This document shows positions 1 to 11,603 of a stretch of DNA of 64,000 nucleotides, one piece after another. The stretch covers positions 7,860,001-7,924,000 of the forward strand of contig NC_085920.1 of NCBI RefSeq assembly GCF_035222485.1, in the 5' to 3' direction. The notes beneath the pieces are model-generated. The model did no database searches, was not told the origin of the DNA, and saw nothing but the letters and a program-made list of their open reading frames with translations. This DNA comes from Podospora pseudoanserina. Lineage: Eukaryota > Ascomycota > Sordariomycetes > Sordariales > Podosporaceae. The position numbers and the translations under genes were made by a program. Position 1 is the stretch's first letter. Each line of letters starts with the position of its first letter.

Positions 1-92
1 CAATCTTTGTATCCACTACATTCTATAGAGGATTCACGAATCTCTTTTACTACCTAGGCACTTCATAGGCTAAAAAGCATCTTGTTTCCACC

Positions 93-1680
93 TCATGGTT
101 TATCATCGTCTACCCAGTTCCCATGCAACCCTTGCCTCAACCGCACGGGCAACAAGATGACAGCTTGCACTTTGGTAAAGTTTTTCGTGTCAAGCAAGTG
201 TAGCTCACTCGACATCGTGGCGTAGTTGTTTACAAGCGCAAGCAAATACCCATCTCCTTCCTCACAAGACCCCCGACGGGGAATGAATACTGGCTCCTGA
301 ACCATGTGTGTTCGTCCAGGGAAATACACTTCCACCTTACGAGTTTGGAGGTCAAGATGTCTCACCGAGTTATACAGAGGGTATCCCCCGCCGGGCTGGT
401 GGGTAATCCCTGGGAAGTCGGTCCCCCACGCCGGATTCAACATGTCGTAGAAGCAGTGCCTGTATAGTTGAGTGGCAAATCGGTCGTCGATTCGGTAAAA
501 CTCCGAGTTGTCCTCTTGAAGCACCTCTGGGTCGGCAAGATGGAGGTTTGAAGACTTTGGATCAATCACAAAACGCTTCAACTGGGAGACAATTGAACTT
601 GGCTCCGGGGCATTCCACTGGGCATCCGGCCACCATAAGAAGACGTTCTTGTCACTGAGCGCAATGTCCATGACGAGATTGCCCGATGAGTCCTTGAAGG
701 TGTTGCTAACATGGCCGGGGAATGAGTTGCGGTATTGAAACCACTGACATGGATATTAGCGACGTCCCATAACTTTGGAGAAGAAGTTTGCCAGAGTCGC
801 TCACCTTAACATCTTCCGGCTTCGCGCCTGTTCGAGGCAAAACGCCGACATAAAACGGTGTCTCGGGGCTCCACTGCCAGTGCTCGCCACCCTGCTTCAG
901 CCTCTCGAGATCACAAACCTGCGGCATGATGGGGAAGAGCACAAAGTTTTCAGTCACAGCAAAGTCGTGAATCATTCCCACAACTGGCGCAACGAGCCAC
1001 ACCACCTCGAGGAACTTGCCATCAGGAGCTACTCGGTAATAGCACACATCAGGCGGCCCATTTCCTTTGGCCTCATACCCAAAGCAAATCATCTCGCCCG
1101 TCTTGGGGTCGAACTTGGGATGGGCTGTGAACGTCAAACTGGGAAGCTGCCCATCAAAAGTGTGCAGGCCCAAGGTCTCGAGGGTTTCCGGGTCCAATGC
1201 GTACGGCGGGGCGTCTTCCTTGAGGGCGATCAGCTTGCCGTTGAAGTGGATGATGTTGGTGTTGGCTGTGGTGCGGACTTTGGACTCGACCGCATCGGTG
1301 TACTTGTTGCGGTACTTTCCCAACAGGGCCCGCTTGGCCTCGCGTTCTCGTTTCAGCTTCTCAGTCTGGACATATTTGTGCTTGAAAGAGACTTTGCCGT
1401 CTTTGATCCGGAAAGCGCTGATGGAGCCATCTCCGTTGAACCACTATAGCGGATGATGAGCTTCTTAACCTCGGGCAAAATATGGAGCACTTACTGGGTC
1501 ATCTTGGATGAAAGGAGGCAGCTGGGGATCTGGCATGACACGGTAAAACGTACCGTCAATGTCATTTGGAATTGCCCCATGGGCCTCCAGGTGTGAAACC
1601 TCGCCTTCAAGGCGGCATGGCTTCATAACCCCAGAGAACTGAGGGCGATCGGGAAAGTGAGTTGGTGCTTGTGCTGCCAT
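93..1680 (-). CDS. Carotenoid/stilbene cleavage dioxygenase (RPE65 family)
   Basis: Three exons, 1680-1495, 1443-805 and 743-93, join into a 491-aa protein. The donors are GTAAG and GTGAG and all phases are zero. The family uses a non-haem iron held by four histidines to cleave C=C bonds of carotenoids or stilbenes such as resveratrol and lignostilbene. Candidate iron ligands are His170 (TAHPK), His221 (GMIHDF), His286 (GHVSN) and His482 (LHGNW). I see no signal peptide or membrane segment. The sequence looks closer to fungal lignostilbene/resveratrol oxygenases than to torulene oxygenase, and there is no carotenoid biosynthesis gene nearby. It is divergent from the VAO-like gene, about 390 bp away, which fits aromatic catabolism. 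Family assignment is firm; the substrate is inferred. Confidence 0.9.
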
Positions 1681-2073
1681 GACTACGGTTGTCTGAGGCG
1701 AGGTGGAAGGGTCATCGTAGGAGATCTAAATACTCTCCCGTCTTGGACGTTACCCCGACCTGGGGAGACATGAAGGCTTGCTCCCCGTTCCCCGGTTCTT
1801 CCCCGGATTTTATGCATTCGGATGTGTCGGGGGGATCCTAGCAGATCTTGGCAACCTGGAGAAAGTGGGTTTCCCTGCAATCTGGGGCTCAAAATGGATG
1901 GAGCTTGCCCGGGTGTTCCCCGATCAAACACACCTCAGATCAACAAACTGTGCTGTGGTTATGCAGACGAGCCAAATATCAAGTACAAAAGAAATGGTCG
2001 CGATACCGCGGAAATCTTCGCTCATCATGTCGTTCCGGAATCTGTCTTACTCATTTTCCCCTCCATTGCCGCC
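1681..2073. other. Divergent intergenic region
   Basis: This is the shared upstream region of the dioxygenase (minus) and the VAO-like gene (plus). It would hold both promoters. I recognise no specific element in it. Confidence 0.5.
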
Positions 2074-2870
2074 ATGCCGCCAACAGTTTCTTTGACGCCT
2101 GCCATACTGAAAGCCTTTTTTGATGAAGTTGCCCTTCTTATCGGTGAGGACAATTTCTCACGAGATCACTCAAGTGGTGCCTTGACAGGTGTGGCAACTT
2201 CCCTAGCGAGACGACATCTTCCATACTTACTAGAAGAACAGGAGCTCTGGGGCAAACCACATACGGCGATGCATTCTCAAAAGCCGACACAAATCTTCCA
2301 GCGGGTGCTGTGCGACCCGAAACCGTCCAGGAAGTTCAGGAAATTGTCAAGCTCGCCAACAAGCACCAGGTCTATCTTTGGACAGTATCAAGAGGCAAGA
2401 ACCTTGGCTACGGTGGTACTGGACCCGTCGTCAAAGGGACCGTGGTGCTGGACCTGCACCGCATGACCCAGATATCGAAATCAATGAGGAGTATGGCTAT
2501 GCCATCTTGGAGCCTGGAGTATCATTTCTCGACCTCTATGAAGAGATCCAGAGGAGGGGACTGAAGCTTTGGCCTTCGGTTCCTGCGATCGGCTGGGGCT
2601 CCGTCGTGGGCAACACCCTCGACCGAGGATTTGGCTACACGCCCAATGGCGAGCATTCACAGTCTCAGTGCGGCATGGAGGTTGTGTTGCCAGATGGGAC
2701 TCTCCTTCGCACTGGCTCTGGAGCGATGTCCGATAACGCCACGTGGGCGCTGTACAAAGGGTAAGTCTTTACATCTTAGCTAACTTATCGATTTAACAAC
2801 GGGACTAATAACCTCATAATACATAGTGGTCGACCCAGCTTTCCGGTCTTAACCTTAAATAGTATAAAAC
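2074..2870 (+). pseudogene. Vanillyl-alcohol-oxidase-like flavoprotein, decayed and cut short
   Basis: VAO-family enzymes are FAD oxidases of 4-hydroxybenzylic compounds and are typically about 560 aa. Exon 1 starts at 2074 and ends at 2188, and exon 2 starts at 2242 after an AACAG acceptor. Family blocks are clear: SRGKNLGYGGTGP, EPGVSFLDLYEEI, IGWGSVVGNTLDRGFGYTP and CGMEVVLPDGTLLRTG. The reading frame slips by one base near 2470, between LDLHRMTQ and EINEEYGYAI. After LYKG an intron (2759 to about 2826) leads into GRPSF, matching the start of the expected KGGFGPSFD block. The sequence then becomes AT-rich and nothing of the remaining 300 or so residues is seen. The gene is therefore a host pseudogene: frameshifted and truncated at the 3' side. 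Confidence 0.8.
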
Positions 2871-2990
2871 TAAGTATTAGCAGAATAAAATTTCCTATAA
2901 AAATATTGAAAAGTATTTTACATATTTATTTCTTACCTATACTTATTTAACTCGCCTTAATAGAGCAGCAAATACCTTACTTTAGCATGC
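2840..2990. repeat. AT-rich, RIP-like tract at the VAO break point
   Basis: About 150 bp rich in A, T and TA steps lies between GC-balanced flanks, directly where the VAO-like homology stops. This composition is typical of sequence hit by repeat-induced point mutation in Sordariomycetes. No coding remnant or terminal repeat is recognisable, so the origin is unknown. Confidence 0.5.
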
Positions 2991-3908
2991 CAGGATAGGT
3001 AAGTCCGTGAGAGCCTCAGTCAGTCTGTGAGCTTGGAAGTGTGTGTCGTGTGGGCCCACTCACTTACCCAGGCTTCTTCCAAGCCCACATCCTTTTCCTT
3101 CGCTCCGGCTGGTGGCTGCTTGGCTACGGGACCAAATTCTCTCCTTCTTTTCTCGAGATTAGTTCGCGCCGTGATGTGCATTTTCGCTTGCGGTTCTTCT
3201 ATCCACTGTTTGTGTCCGTTCGAAGCATAAGCCGGTTCTGTACGCTTATCATGTTTAGTTTGGGGCCAGTTGAAGGATTCAATGAGAGCCAGACATGGCT
3301 AAATTCAAGAGGGTGGTCTCAGCTGTGTAATAGGAGGCCTTCTGCTTTGAGCAAGACCTGCGAGACTATTGATTTTGGAGACACACTCCATGGTAGTATC
3401 AAAAGCTAGCTGTCTTGACGGAGATTTCTCGGTTTTAAGTAGTGTGTGGATGAATCGGAAGGTCTGATTCGTCAATGGGTTTTGGTTGACATTTGCGGGC
3501 ACCATCTCGTGTGGATTGGTGGAAAGAGACAGAGGAGTGTGAGGGGAAGCTGCAGTCAATACCAGACTTGGACAGCCAGTGACTGCTGTGTAGGTGTCTG
3601 GAAAAGTTGGACGAGGTTGTCCATCATTTGCCGGTTCTCGGGTTCAAGACCATGTGAGGGTAAATGATGATGATTTCGGCAGGCCAAGCCGTTCATCTAC
3701 CCCTCCTTCATGCACAGCATGGGCGATGTCCAGTGGCTTTGCATCCAGTCGAAGTGCCAGGTGGCAAAGCTATCATCATCGATACGAACGCCTGGACTGT
3801 TCCTCCAATCCAGCAGAGCTCTTTACTAGCTACCTGAGCTTGGCTCTGTGGATATAAGACGGACTGTAGTCAAACGTTGGCATGTGACCTTCCCTTGATG
3901 GCTAGGCA

Positions 3909-3953
3909 ACGGTACCTAAGTACGTCTGTAGCATGAGATGTCTTAGGTACCGT
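3909..3953. repeat. Perfect 12-bp inverted repeat (hairpin)
   Basis: ACGGTACCTAAG at 3909-3920 is repeated as its exact reverse complement at 3942-3953, with a 21-nt loop. It could form a stem-loop in DNA or RNA. No function is evident. Confidence 0.7.
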
Positions 3954-5023
3954 ATCTTGGATCAACTCGCTGATAATCACGCCTCGTTGATGGTTCGTCG
4001 AGTTTACCCCGCCTAGATGCTTTCATTGAAGTCCCCCCGCACGCACCAGACAGCATATCGTCTGCCAGAGTCAAGGTTATTGTAAGAAAATCGATTGGCA
4101 TACGCTTTTCAAGGCATTACATAGTTATTTGGTTGTCTTTAACCGGCCATTGACAGTCTCTGAAGGCGCTGGCTTGCCAACTGCGGTGCCCACTTTTCAG
4201 TCCCCAGCGTGCATGCTGTGCAACAACGGGGATATTTAGATGCAGCTTCCTAATTGCTTGCCCGCTCCACGTCCCCTTCAAGCTCAGGGCGGTCCTGACG
4301 CCACCCCGTTTTCAAGGAACCCCAACCCAGTGTGGAGCAGTGATCTAGTGGCGTCTGGAGCTAAGGATTACGCTAATGTAGGTCAAGTTGGCGCTAAAAG
4401 TCCGGGGAATGTGGAGAAGGTCAACGTCACCTTGATCAACGTCTTGAACAGTGAACAGACAGGGCCAGGTTTGATGACTGAACCAGCGTCGTGTCCGACT
4501 CCAGTCAATTACAAACCGTGTGCAATAGATCGGATAAAGATGACCGGTCAAGAGACGGACGATGCAGGGCTCGTCGGCCATCCCATGACATCTCGAACTG
4601 GTAGGAGACCCCGGTGTCCAGTTGTGTGTCCCGACACGTTTCACAGCTTCTGATAACGTCCTGTTATGATTTATCTGCAGGTGGGATGCCCTCGATGCAG
4701 TCAAAACCACCAAATTAAACGAGTTCTGGTCTCCTGGTGGCCGACCACAGCTGCTGGTTGAGTGAAAGGCATGCCCACCGTAGTACTAATACACGTTCGG
4801 AAACTCTTGAGTGCGAGATGGTTGTACAGCCTGTCTTCCAGGCTTTATCACCCGTCCAAGATAGCAACTTGACTATGCAACTTGAAAGACGCGGGCTCCA
4901 ATCACATTTCACCGATCGTCTCCAACCTGCAGCATCGTCTTGGACTTCAACCCTCTCTCATCCTGCAAAAGCACCATGAACTCTCGTCATAAACAAAATA
5001 ATCAAGAGGGAAACATAAAATCA

Positions 5024-5175
5024 GGGCGTTAAAAGATAGTAAATACGCCTCTTGACCATCTTCAAAGACCTCGAGGAAATAGTTCAGGCGTGCGAAGTAT
5101 CTTCAAAGGCATATGGACTATCTTTAATGCTCTTCAGCTATCTTTTAGCACCCATTGACCTTCTTCCTGTGCGTT
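5024..5175 (+). repeat. Degenerate 21-bp minisatellite, locus A
   Basis: Consecutive units of about 21 bp share the core CTTGACCATCTTCAAA. At the left edge (5024-5048) a unit lies in the opposite orientation, making a head-to-head junction. The units match those at 8746-8890 (same strand) and 30362-30545 (opposite strand). Divergence between units is high, so the array is old. Confidence 0.7.
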
Positions 5176-5599
5176 TGATCCAAGTATCTCGCCTATCGTC
5201 CGATTATCATCGCCACCTGGGTGAGGGGTTCCCAAACCCAAATATGCATCCAAGCAACTTTAGTATCAGCAGGACTCGGCCTGGAGCAAGGATCATGCAG
5301 GTCGATGTACCCTCGGTCCTGAGGCATTGACCACTTGTAGTTGCAGGATGGGAAGTTTTGGGCGTGTCAGCCAGGTATTGAGGAGAGGGGAAAATGCAAT
5401 CCCCAGGCGTCTTAATTGCCAAAAGGGGTCATAAAAGGCGGGGGTCGTTCGGCAGGTACCAAAGCACTAGTTCTGCTTCACGGGAACATAAAGAGACGGT
5501 GGTTTTCCCTCCAGTTTGTGCTTTTCATGAAGAGTTCGTCGAGCAGTCTTCCGGGACTGGGACCAAGATCATCCTCGACTTCATACTGGAAACGCCAAC

Positions 5600-8256
5600 A
5601 TGTCGCCTCTACCTGAGGAGTTTGACATTATTGTGTGTGGAGGGGGCTCGACGGGATGTGTTGTGGCGGGAAGGCAAGTCCTTTTCTTTCTCGTGCTTCT
5701 TTTTGCCGTTTTCTTTTTTTTTTTTTCCTCTTTATTTCTTCTTTTGATTCTGTCTCTTCTGTGGAACCAAAAGAACATCCTACCCACAGGGTAGGCCGGG
5801 TGGTATATGTCTCTACATCATCGTTTGGTTTTCTGAGATGCTCCAGCTCCCTTTACTTTTAGTTTACACCGTCTGCCGATAACTAATACTGTTGTCTAGA
5901 TTGGCGAATCTCGACCACAATCTCAAGGTGTTGCTGATCGAGGCAGGGGAAAACAACCTCAACAATCCCTGGGTGTTCAGGCCAGGAATCTTCCCGCGGA
6001 ACATGAAGTTGGACTCCAAAACGGCTACTTTCTATGAGTCTAACCCTTCACCATCACTCTCTGGTAGAGGTGCCATCGTTCCGGCAGCAAATATACTTGG
6101 AGGTGGCAGCTCTATCAATTTTATGGTAAGATAGTCTACCCAACTCCATGATGGGAGTGCTTCGCTGACGCTGTGTACCTACCCTAGATGTATACGAGAG
6201 CATCTGCCTCCGACTATGATGACTTCCAAGCCAAAGGATGGTCAGCCGAGGAACTCCTCCCTTTCATGAAGAAGTTCGAGACCTACCAGCGCGCCTCCCA
6301 CAATCGTGAGACACACGGCTTTGAGGGACCAATCAAGGTCTCTTTTGGAAACTACCAGTATCCGATCAAGGACGACTTTCTTCGCGCTGCGGAGTCTCAA
6401 GGTATCCCAATCGTTGATGATCTTCAAGACCTGAAGACTGGTCATGGCGCTGAACAGTGGCTCAAGTGGATCAATCGTGATGTAAGTCTGCTGTCAGCGT
6501 CTTGGTCCCAACTCTTTATGACTGACATGGGGATCCTTGCAGACCGGCCGTCGAAGTGATGCCGCCCACGCCTACATCCACGCCACCCGTGCCGTCCACT
6601 CGAACCTGTACCTTGCTTGCAATACCAAGGTTGACAAGGTCATCATCGAGAACGGGAGGGCTGTGGCAGTTCAGACTGTTCCGACCAAGCCGTTGGGCAA
6701 CGTGAGTACTTCAATCGGTCATCGACCTGTTCCGAAGCTAACCCCCCGAGCAGAGCCCAGGCACTCGTATCTTCAAGGCGCGTAAGCAGATCGTGGTGTC
6801 AGGCGGAACCATGAGTTCACCCTTGATCCTCCAGCGCTCCGGTATTGGCGACCCTGCCAAGCTCCGCGCCGCCGGCGTCAAGCCGATTGTCGATCTTCCT
6901 GGTGTTGGTCTTAATTTCCAAGATCATTACTTGACCTTCAGTCTCTATCGAGCCAAACCCGGAGTGGAGAGTTTTGATGATTTTGCCCGTGGTGATCCTG
7001 CTACTCAGAAGCGTACGCTTGTTCCCGAGACGTCGATGCTCAGTGATGACCCGGCTGACATAAAATTCAGGTGTCTTTGAGGAATGGAACCTCAAGGGAA
7101 CCGGTCCCTTGGCAACCAATGGCATCGAGGCAGGGGTGAAGATCAGGCCCACGCCTGAGGAATTGAAGGAGTTTGAGTCGTGGCCAACACCGAACTTCAA
7201 GGAGGGCTGGGAGTCGTACTTCAAGAACAAACCCGACAAGCCCGTCATGCACTATTCGGTCATCGCTGGCTGGTTTGGCGACCACATGCTGGTGCCTCCT
7301 GGGAATTATTTCACAATGTCGGTGACCATTTCACTCTCGGAATCACACAGCCTCATGAGCCCAGTCTAACATGCATACCTTTTAGGTTCCACTTCCTTGA
7401 GTATCCCTTCAGTCGTGGAAAGACTCACATCACGTCTCCCGATCCGTACGCCGTCCCAGACTTTGATGCCGGATTCATGAGTGACCCTCGCGATATGGGC
7501 AAGTCCGAATCTCCAGCTCCATCTGAAGACGGATGTGCTAACATGACCGCCATGGAATAGTACCTATGGTCTGGGGCTACATAAAGTCTCGCGAGACCGC
7601 CAGACGTATGGATGCCTACGCGGGCGAGTGCCAGAGTATGCATCCCGTCTTTGACTACGACTCGGAAGCTCGCGCCCATGACCTCAACTTGGCCGGTGAG
7701 TCCAAAACCTTGAACCATCCCAGGCAAGAAAGCTGACACCCGATGACCAGACACCAACGCTTACGCGCTTCCTGGCAACATCACTGCCGGTATCCAACAC
7801 GGCAGCTGGAGCGTCCCGCTCCCAGAGCCCGAAGACAAGCTCACACCGGAGAACATCAAACGCATCGTCTCCAGCAACCGCAAGGACAAGAGAAGGGAGC
7901 TCAAGTACACCAAAAAGGACATCCAAGCCATCGAAGAATGGGTCAAGCGCCACGTGGAGACCACCTGGCACTGCCTGGGCACGTGCTCCATGGCTCCCAG
8001 GGAGGGCAACAGCATCGTGAAGCATGGCGTCCTCGATGAACGCCTCAACGTCCACGGTGTCAAGGGCCTTAAAGTAGCAGACCTTTCCATCGCACCAGAC
8101 AACGTGGGAGCGAATACCTTCACAGTGGCCCTTACAATTGGAGAGAAAGCGGCGGCTCTCGTGGCAGAGGATCTCGGATACTCTGGTGAGGCTCTGAAGA
8201 TGAAGGTGCCGGATTATCACGCACCGGGCGAGAACCGGCTTGCCAGTCGGCTTTGA
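5600..8256 (+). CDS. AOX1: Alcohol (methanol) oxidase, GMC family, peroxisomal
   Basis: Nine exons (5600-5673, 5900-6125, 6188-6481, 6543-6701, 6754-7012, 7071-7317, 7386-7498, 7561-7695, 7751-8256) give 670 aa, the usual AOX length. AOX is an octameric FAD oxidase turning short primary alcohols into aldehydes and H2O2 in peroxisomes. Evidence is the dinucleotide-binding motif CGGGSTGCVVAGR at residues 13-25, GGGSSINFMMYTRAS, the active-site His in WHCLGTCSM near residue 575 and Asn in VGANT near 622. The C-terminus is SRL, a peroxisome targeting signal type 1. Introns 1 and 7 use GC donors (GCAAGT). The neighbouring VAO-like gene belongs to a family that can release methanol from aryl methyl ethers, so a joint role is plausible but inferred. 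Confidence 0.92.
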
Positions 8257-9850
8257 GCGTGTATCGTGCACAGGCATTTTCAGAAAAGCGTCACAGGCAA
8301 CAGGACGCAAGCTGGAAAGCAATGGAGCGGAAGAGAAGGAGGGAGGGAGGTGGAAGAAGGGGCCCAGACATGAATCTCAAGATAAGTGGATCCAATCCAG
8401 GGGCTTGATAGGGGCAACACAACTCGGACACTGGGGACACTCCTTTGAGTTACGTATTCTTTTGACGGTCTTCGTGGGAAGCTTGGGTATGAGTTTCTAT
8501 TTGTTTTATGGATATCAAACTTACCTGAATCTATACCTGAATGGTTACGGGATATCTTTAGCACCCCGGCCGTTCTCAGTACCGTAGGGGTCAATGGCAA
8601 CCACACACACGTGCGTTTAAGGACCTGCCCTTCTCATTAAACACTCGGTAGCCAGGAATACGTGACATGATCAACCACTCAGCGGCATCAAATGGCATTT
8701 AATATGCCGAGAAGACCAGGAAACAAGCCCTCAAATGCAACTCCAAGACCTATCAACCATCTTAAGAGGCCTGTTGATATCTTAAAGGGCCTATTAACTA
8801 TCTCAAGAGGGCTGCTTACTGTCTTAAAAGACCTGTTGACTACCCTAAAAGGCCAGTTTACTATTTAACGAGGCCTATTGACCATATTCCAATGCACATT
8901 CATTACCTAGCTTGCAACACATATTGAGTAATCTGGCAATGCATCTAGATTATAATAAGAGCCCGGTCGATTATGTTTCGACACATAATCACATCACATC
9001 AAGTCAATCAATCAACAAATATCAAAGAACCTTTCCCCGAGCAGGCTCCCCAAGTACTGCCAGGCTTGCTCCTAAATGTTTTTTTTCCTAGGTACCTGAA
9101 GATTTGTGACAGCTACCCGCCGAACTGGCGATGACTCCAGTACCGAAACAACATCATCACCAGCTGTGAGGAATGAGTGCCTTTACCTCGTGCTCTTTAC
9201 AGACGAACAGATGCAGTACGTGCGTGTTCAAGATCAGGTTGAGTTCGTCCCTGAGTCAATCCCGCGCAGCCCAAGTCGCTTTCATCTAAGTTGCCGGTGA
9301 TCTAACTAGGTAACATGCGCCCACAACTGGCCAGGTCCAGATCCAGGGTTCGATTAGGAAAGTCGGATTGATAGGCAAAATAAGATAATAAAGAGCAAAA
9401 GAACAGAGGAGAAAAAAGAATTGACAGAGGAGAGGGAATCCTTGGGCTCTGAGATTCTTCTCATGCGTACAATCCCAGCAAAACTCGAGGACTTCGTCTT
9501 CCTCCAAGCCCTCCCGTGAAAAGGAAACGAAACCTACATGGTGGATTCACGAATCCTAACCTGGATGGATGTCTTCTATCATGCCCTGGCACAATCGCGG
9601 CTTTCCTTGGGCTTCAAAAGTCGCAGGAATCTACATTCCTCCAACAGATCACGATAAACAAGCACAAGAAATCTCAATGGGACAATAAAAACACGTGAAA
9701 GTGAAATTCAATTCATGCTCAATTTGAACGCAGCGTGTTACGCTTCCAGAGCTTCCCAAATCAACGCCAGGTCCCAGCCCTCCACCATAATGTGAGCCTT
9801 TTGTTGAACCCCAATGCATCCGACCAAGCCAAAATATTTCATACAAATCG
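8257..9850. other. Intergenic region between AOX and hac1
   Basis: Convergent 3' flanks. The stretch contains the 21-bp array at 8746-8890. I see no gene or RNA otherwise. Confidence 0.6.
8746..8890 (+). repeat. Degenerate 21-bp minisatellite, locus B
   Basis: Six to seven near-perfectly phased 21-nt units occur, for example GGCCTATTAACTATCTCA, with variants of CTGTTGACTACCCTAAAA. Read in one frame a unit is a heptapeptide of the form GLLTILK, but stops break the frame. Units match the arrays at 5024 and 30362. Confidence 0.85.
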
Positions 9851-10196
9851 TCACTCAGAGCGATGTCGCTTCCGGTCGCCCTCAAGGGAATCCGGTTTTC
9901 TCTTGGATACTACGGTCAAGACATAGTGTCTTGCCTGGTTATTAATTGTTGGTGTTACTGTCTTGGGGACACACGAGTTGCTTCCGAGTTTGGGCGAGAC
10001 TTGTTGGCGGATTTCTAGTCTCCGCTCCTCAACCTTGAGGACCCACAGTAATGTGAGTAGGACCTCCTTCGACGGTAGTGGTACTCCTGTCGGCCATGTA
10101 GCTGGCCTACCGCTTTGCTGCTGCTGCTGCTCCTTTCCGTCAGCTGCTGCCGCCGCCGAAGCGTCGCCTGCCTTAACCCGGTCAACTGTGAATCCA
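9851..10196 (-). other. Extension of the unspliced hac1 reading frame
   Basis: If the unconventional intron is kept, the upstream frame runs on to 9851 and predicts 558 aa. The extra tail contains a poly-Q run and a protein-like stretch LPSKEVLLTLLWVLKVEE. In the spliced mRNA this would be 3' UTR. Whether the unspliced protein is made cannot be seen from the sequence. Confidence 0.45.
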
Positions 10197-11603
10197 TCAG
10201 AGGACACCAACCGCAAGGCCGCCATCGTCGCATCCATTAAGGGACGCGCCAGACTGGGGCTGCAGGTAAGGATCTTCCGAAGAAGTCTCAGTCTCAGGGA
10301 GGAGGGACGAGTCTGCGACCGCGCAGGAGGTAGGTTGCTGCGGCTGCTGCTCGTGGCTGGGGGCGAGGTTGGCGTCGTCGGAGAGGAAGTCATTGAAGTC
10401 AAAGTCGAGGTTGTTGACCTGGAACGGGAAGGCTTCGGTGTCGTCACCAGCCAGATGATCGTAGTCAAAAGTGCTGGAACCGGGGGAAGAGAGAAGCCCG
10501 CTTTCAAGGACATAGCGATCTGCATCAAAGGCCTCTGACAGAGAGAAATCAGGGCCGAGGTCGAAGTGAGAAGGAATTGGAGCTGTAAGTAGAGAGCCAG
10601 CGCTGGGCGCAACTGTTGTTGCGAGTTCTCCAACCACGCCGATGGTGGTGCTTCCGCCGACCGACACTGCAGGTCTTGGCACAACATCTCAGCAGGATGT
10701 TGTGTCGCATCGGGGGAAGCGTTCGCCACGGGGGCAGAGTCCGCAACAGGCGTTGAGGCCGTCGCTGGGAGCTCGTGCTCCTCATCAACCTCGGAAATAG
10801 GCGTCAGGGCCGCTGGGTCAACGGTAGTGTTGTTTTGTGTGTTGTGAAGTGTTGAGAGGGAATCTGGCTTGGCCAGAGTGCTGTGCCCATCTTGTGAGCC
10901 GAATAATGGTTGTGAGAAGCTGAGTTGCGATGAGAGTCTGAGGGCGTCGAAGGTCTCTGGTGACCCGGCCCCAGCACCGAGCCTGGCGGCGTTGCGGAGT
11001 TGTTCGAGAAGAAACTCGTTGGTTTGGGTGGCCTTGGCGAGAGCGGCCTCCAACTCCTGGTTGCGCTTCTCAAGACCCTCCACCTCCAAGCGCTTGCGCT
11101 CCCGAGAGGACTGGGCCGCGCGACGGTTGCGTAGGACGCGCTCCACGCGGCGCTGCTCCTTCTCATCTTCAGTCTTGGCACGTTTCCTAAAAGCTGGTGT
11201 TAGCTCCATGATTTGTTGTGGGGAATGACCCCCGATGGGTCCACATGATTGCATCATCGTACCTTGGTGGGAGGTTGGTCTTGGGCTCTGGCAGCACCTG
11301 ACCCCATGATTTCCTCTTCTTGACCGGCTTCTTCTCTGGCTCTGGGGTGCCGGCAGTCGAGGAAGGGGTCACGGGCGTCGGAGAATGTGTGTTGGCTTGG
11401 GTGAGAGCGGCGAGGCTGGCCAGCATCGCGACGTCGGATGTCGGGTCCGCCATAACGGAAGGAGCGGGGGATGACTCGGCGCCAAAGAGCGAAGGGTACA
11501 TCTCGCCAGGGGTCGACAGGAGAGAATCGTTTGGCGAGTTCTCAAACTTGATTGTCGGCGACGGCGTGTGCGTCTGGGTGTGGGCGGTGGACCAGGACTC
11601 CAT
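10197..11603 (-). CDS. hac1: bZIP activator of the unfolded protein response, HAC1/HacA
   Basis: Exon 1 is 11603-11263 and exon 2 starts at 11186 after a conventional intron. The bZIP follows: basic region RNRRAAQSSRERKR, then the leucine zipper. Downstream near 10665-10672 the frame must change; removing a 20-nt (or 23-nt) non-spliceosomal intron shifts into a frame that ends at 10197. With 20 nt removed the protein is 436 aa. The new C-terminus is acidic and aromatic (FDYDHLAGDD, DFDFNDFL), as expected of an activation domain. In this family Ire1 cuts the mRNA upon ER stress and the factor then induces chaperones and secretion genes. Without the cut, the frame stays open to 9851. Identity is firm; the exact cut sites are not resolved. 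Confidence 0.9.
10640..10690 (-). promoter_or_regulatory. Ire1-type unconventional intron region of hac1
   Basis: On the coding strand the sequence around CCTGCAGTGTCGG (10665-10672 core) carries the CNG-type core of HAC1/XBP1 cleavage loops. It lies in the only place where the bZIP frame and the downstream acidic frame overlap. A deletion length of 2 modulo 3 is needed, which fits the 20-nt introns known from hacA/hac1 and the 23-nt intron of Neurospora. Confidence 0.7.

Larger units (their letters stand above)
2991..5599. other. Gene-free interval with a hairpin and part of a minisatellite
   Basis: I find no gene. Open frames here are short and without family motifs. The interval contains a perfect inverted repeat at 3909-3953 and a 21-bp repeat array at 5024-5175. 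A short protein-like stretch near 3680-3760 could be a remnant, but I cannot name it. Confidence 0.5.

Noticed and set aside
775-1456. Plus-strand frames opposite the dioxygenase
   Set aside because: They are shadows of the minus-strand exons and have no motifs of their own.
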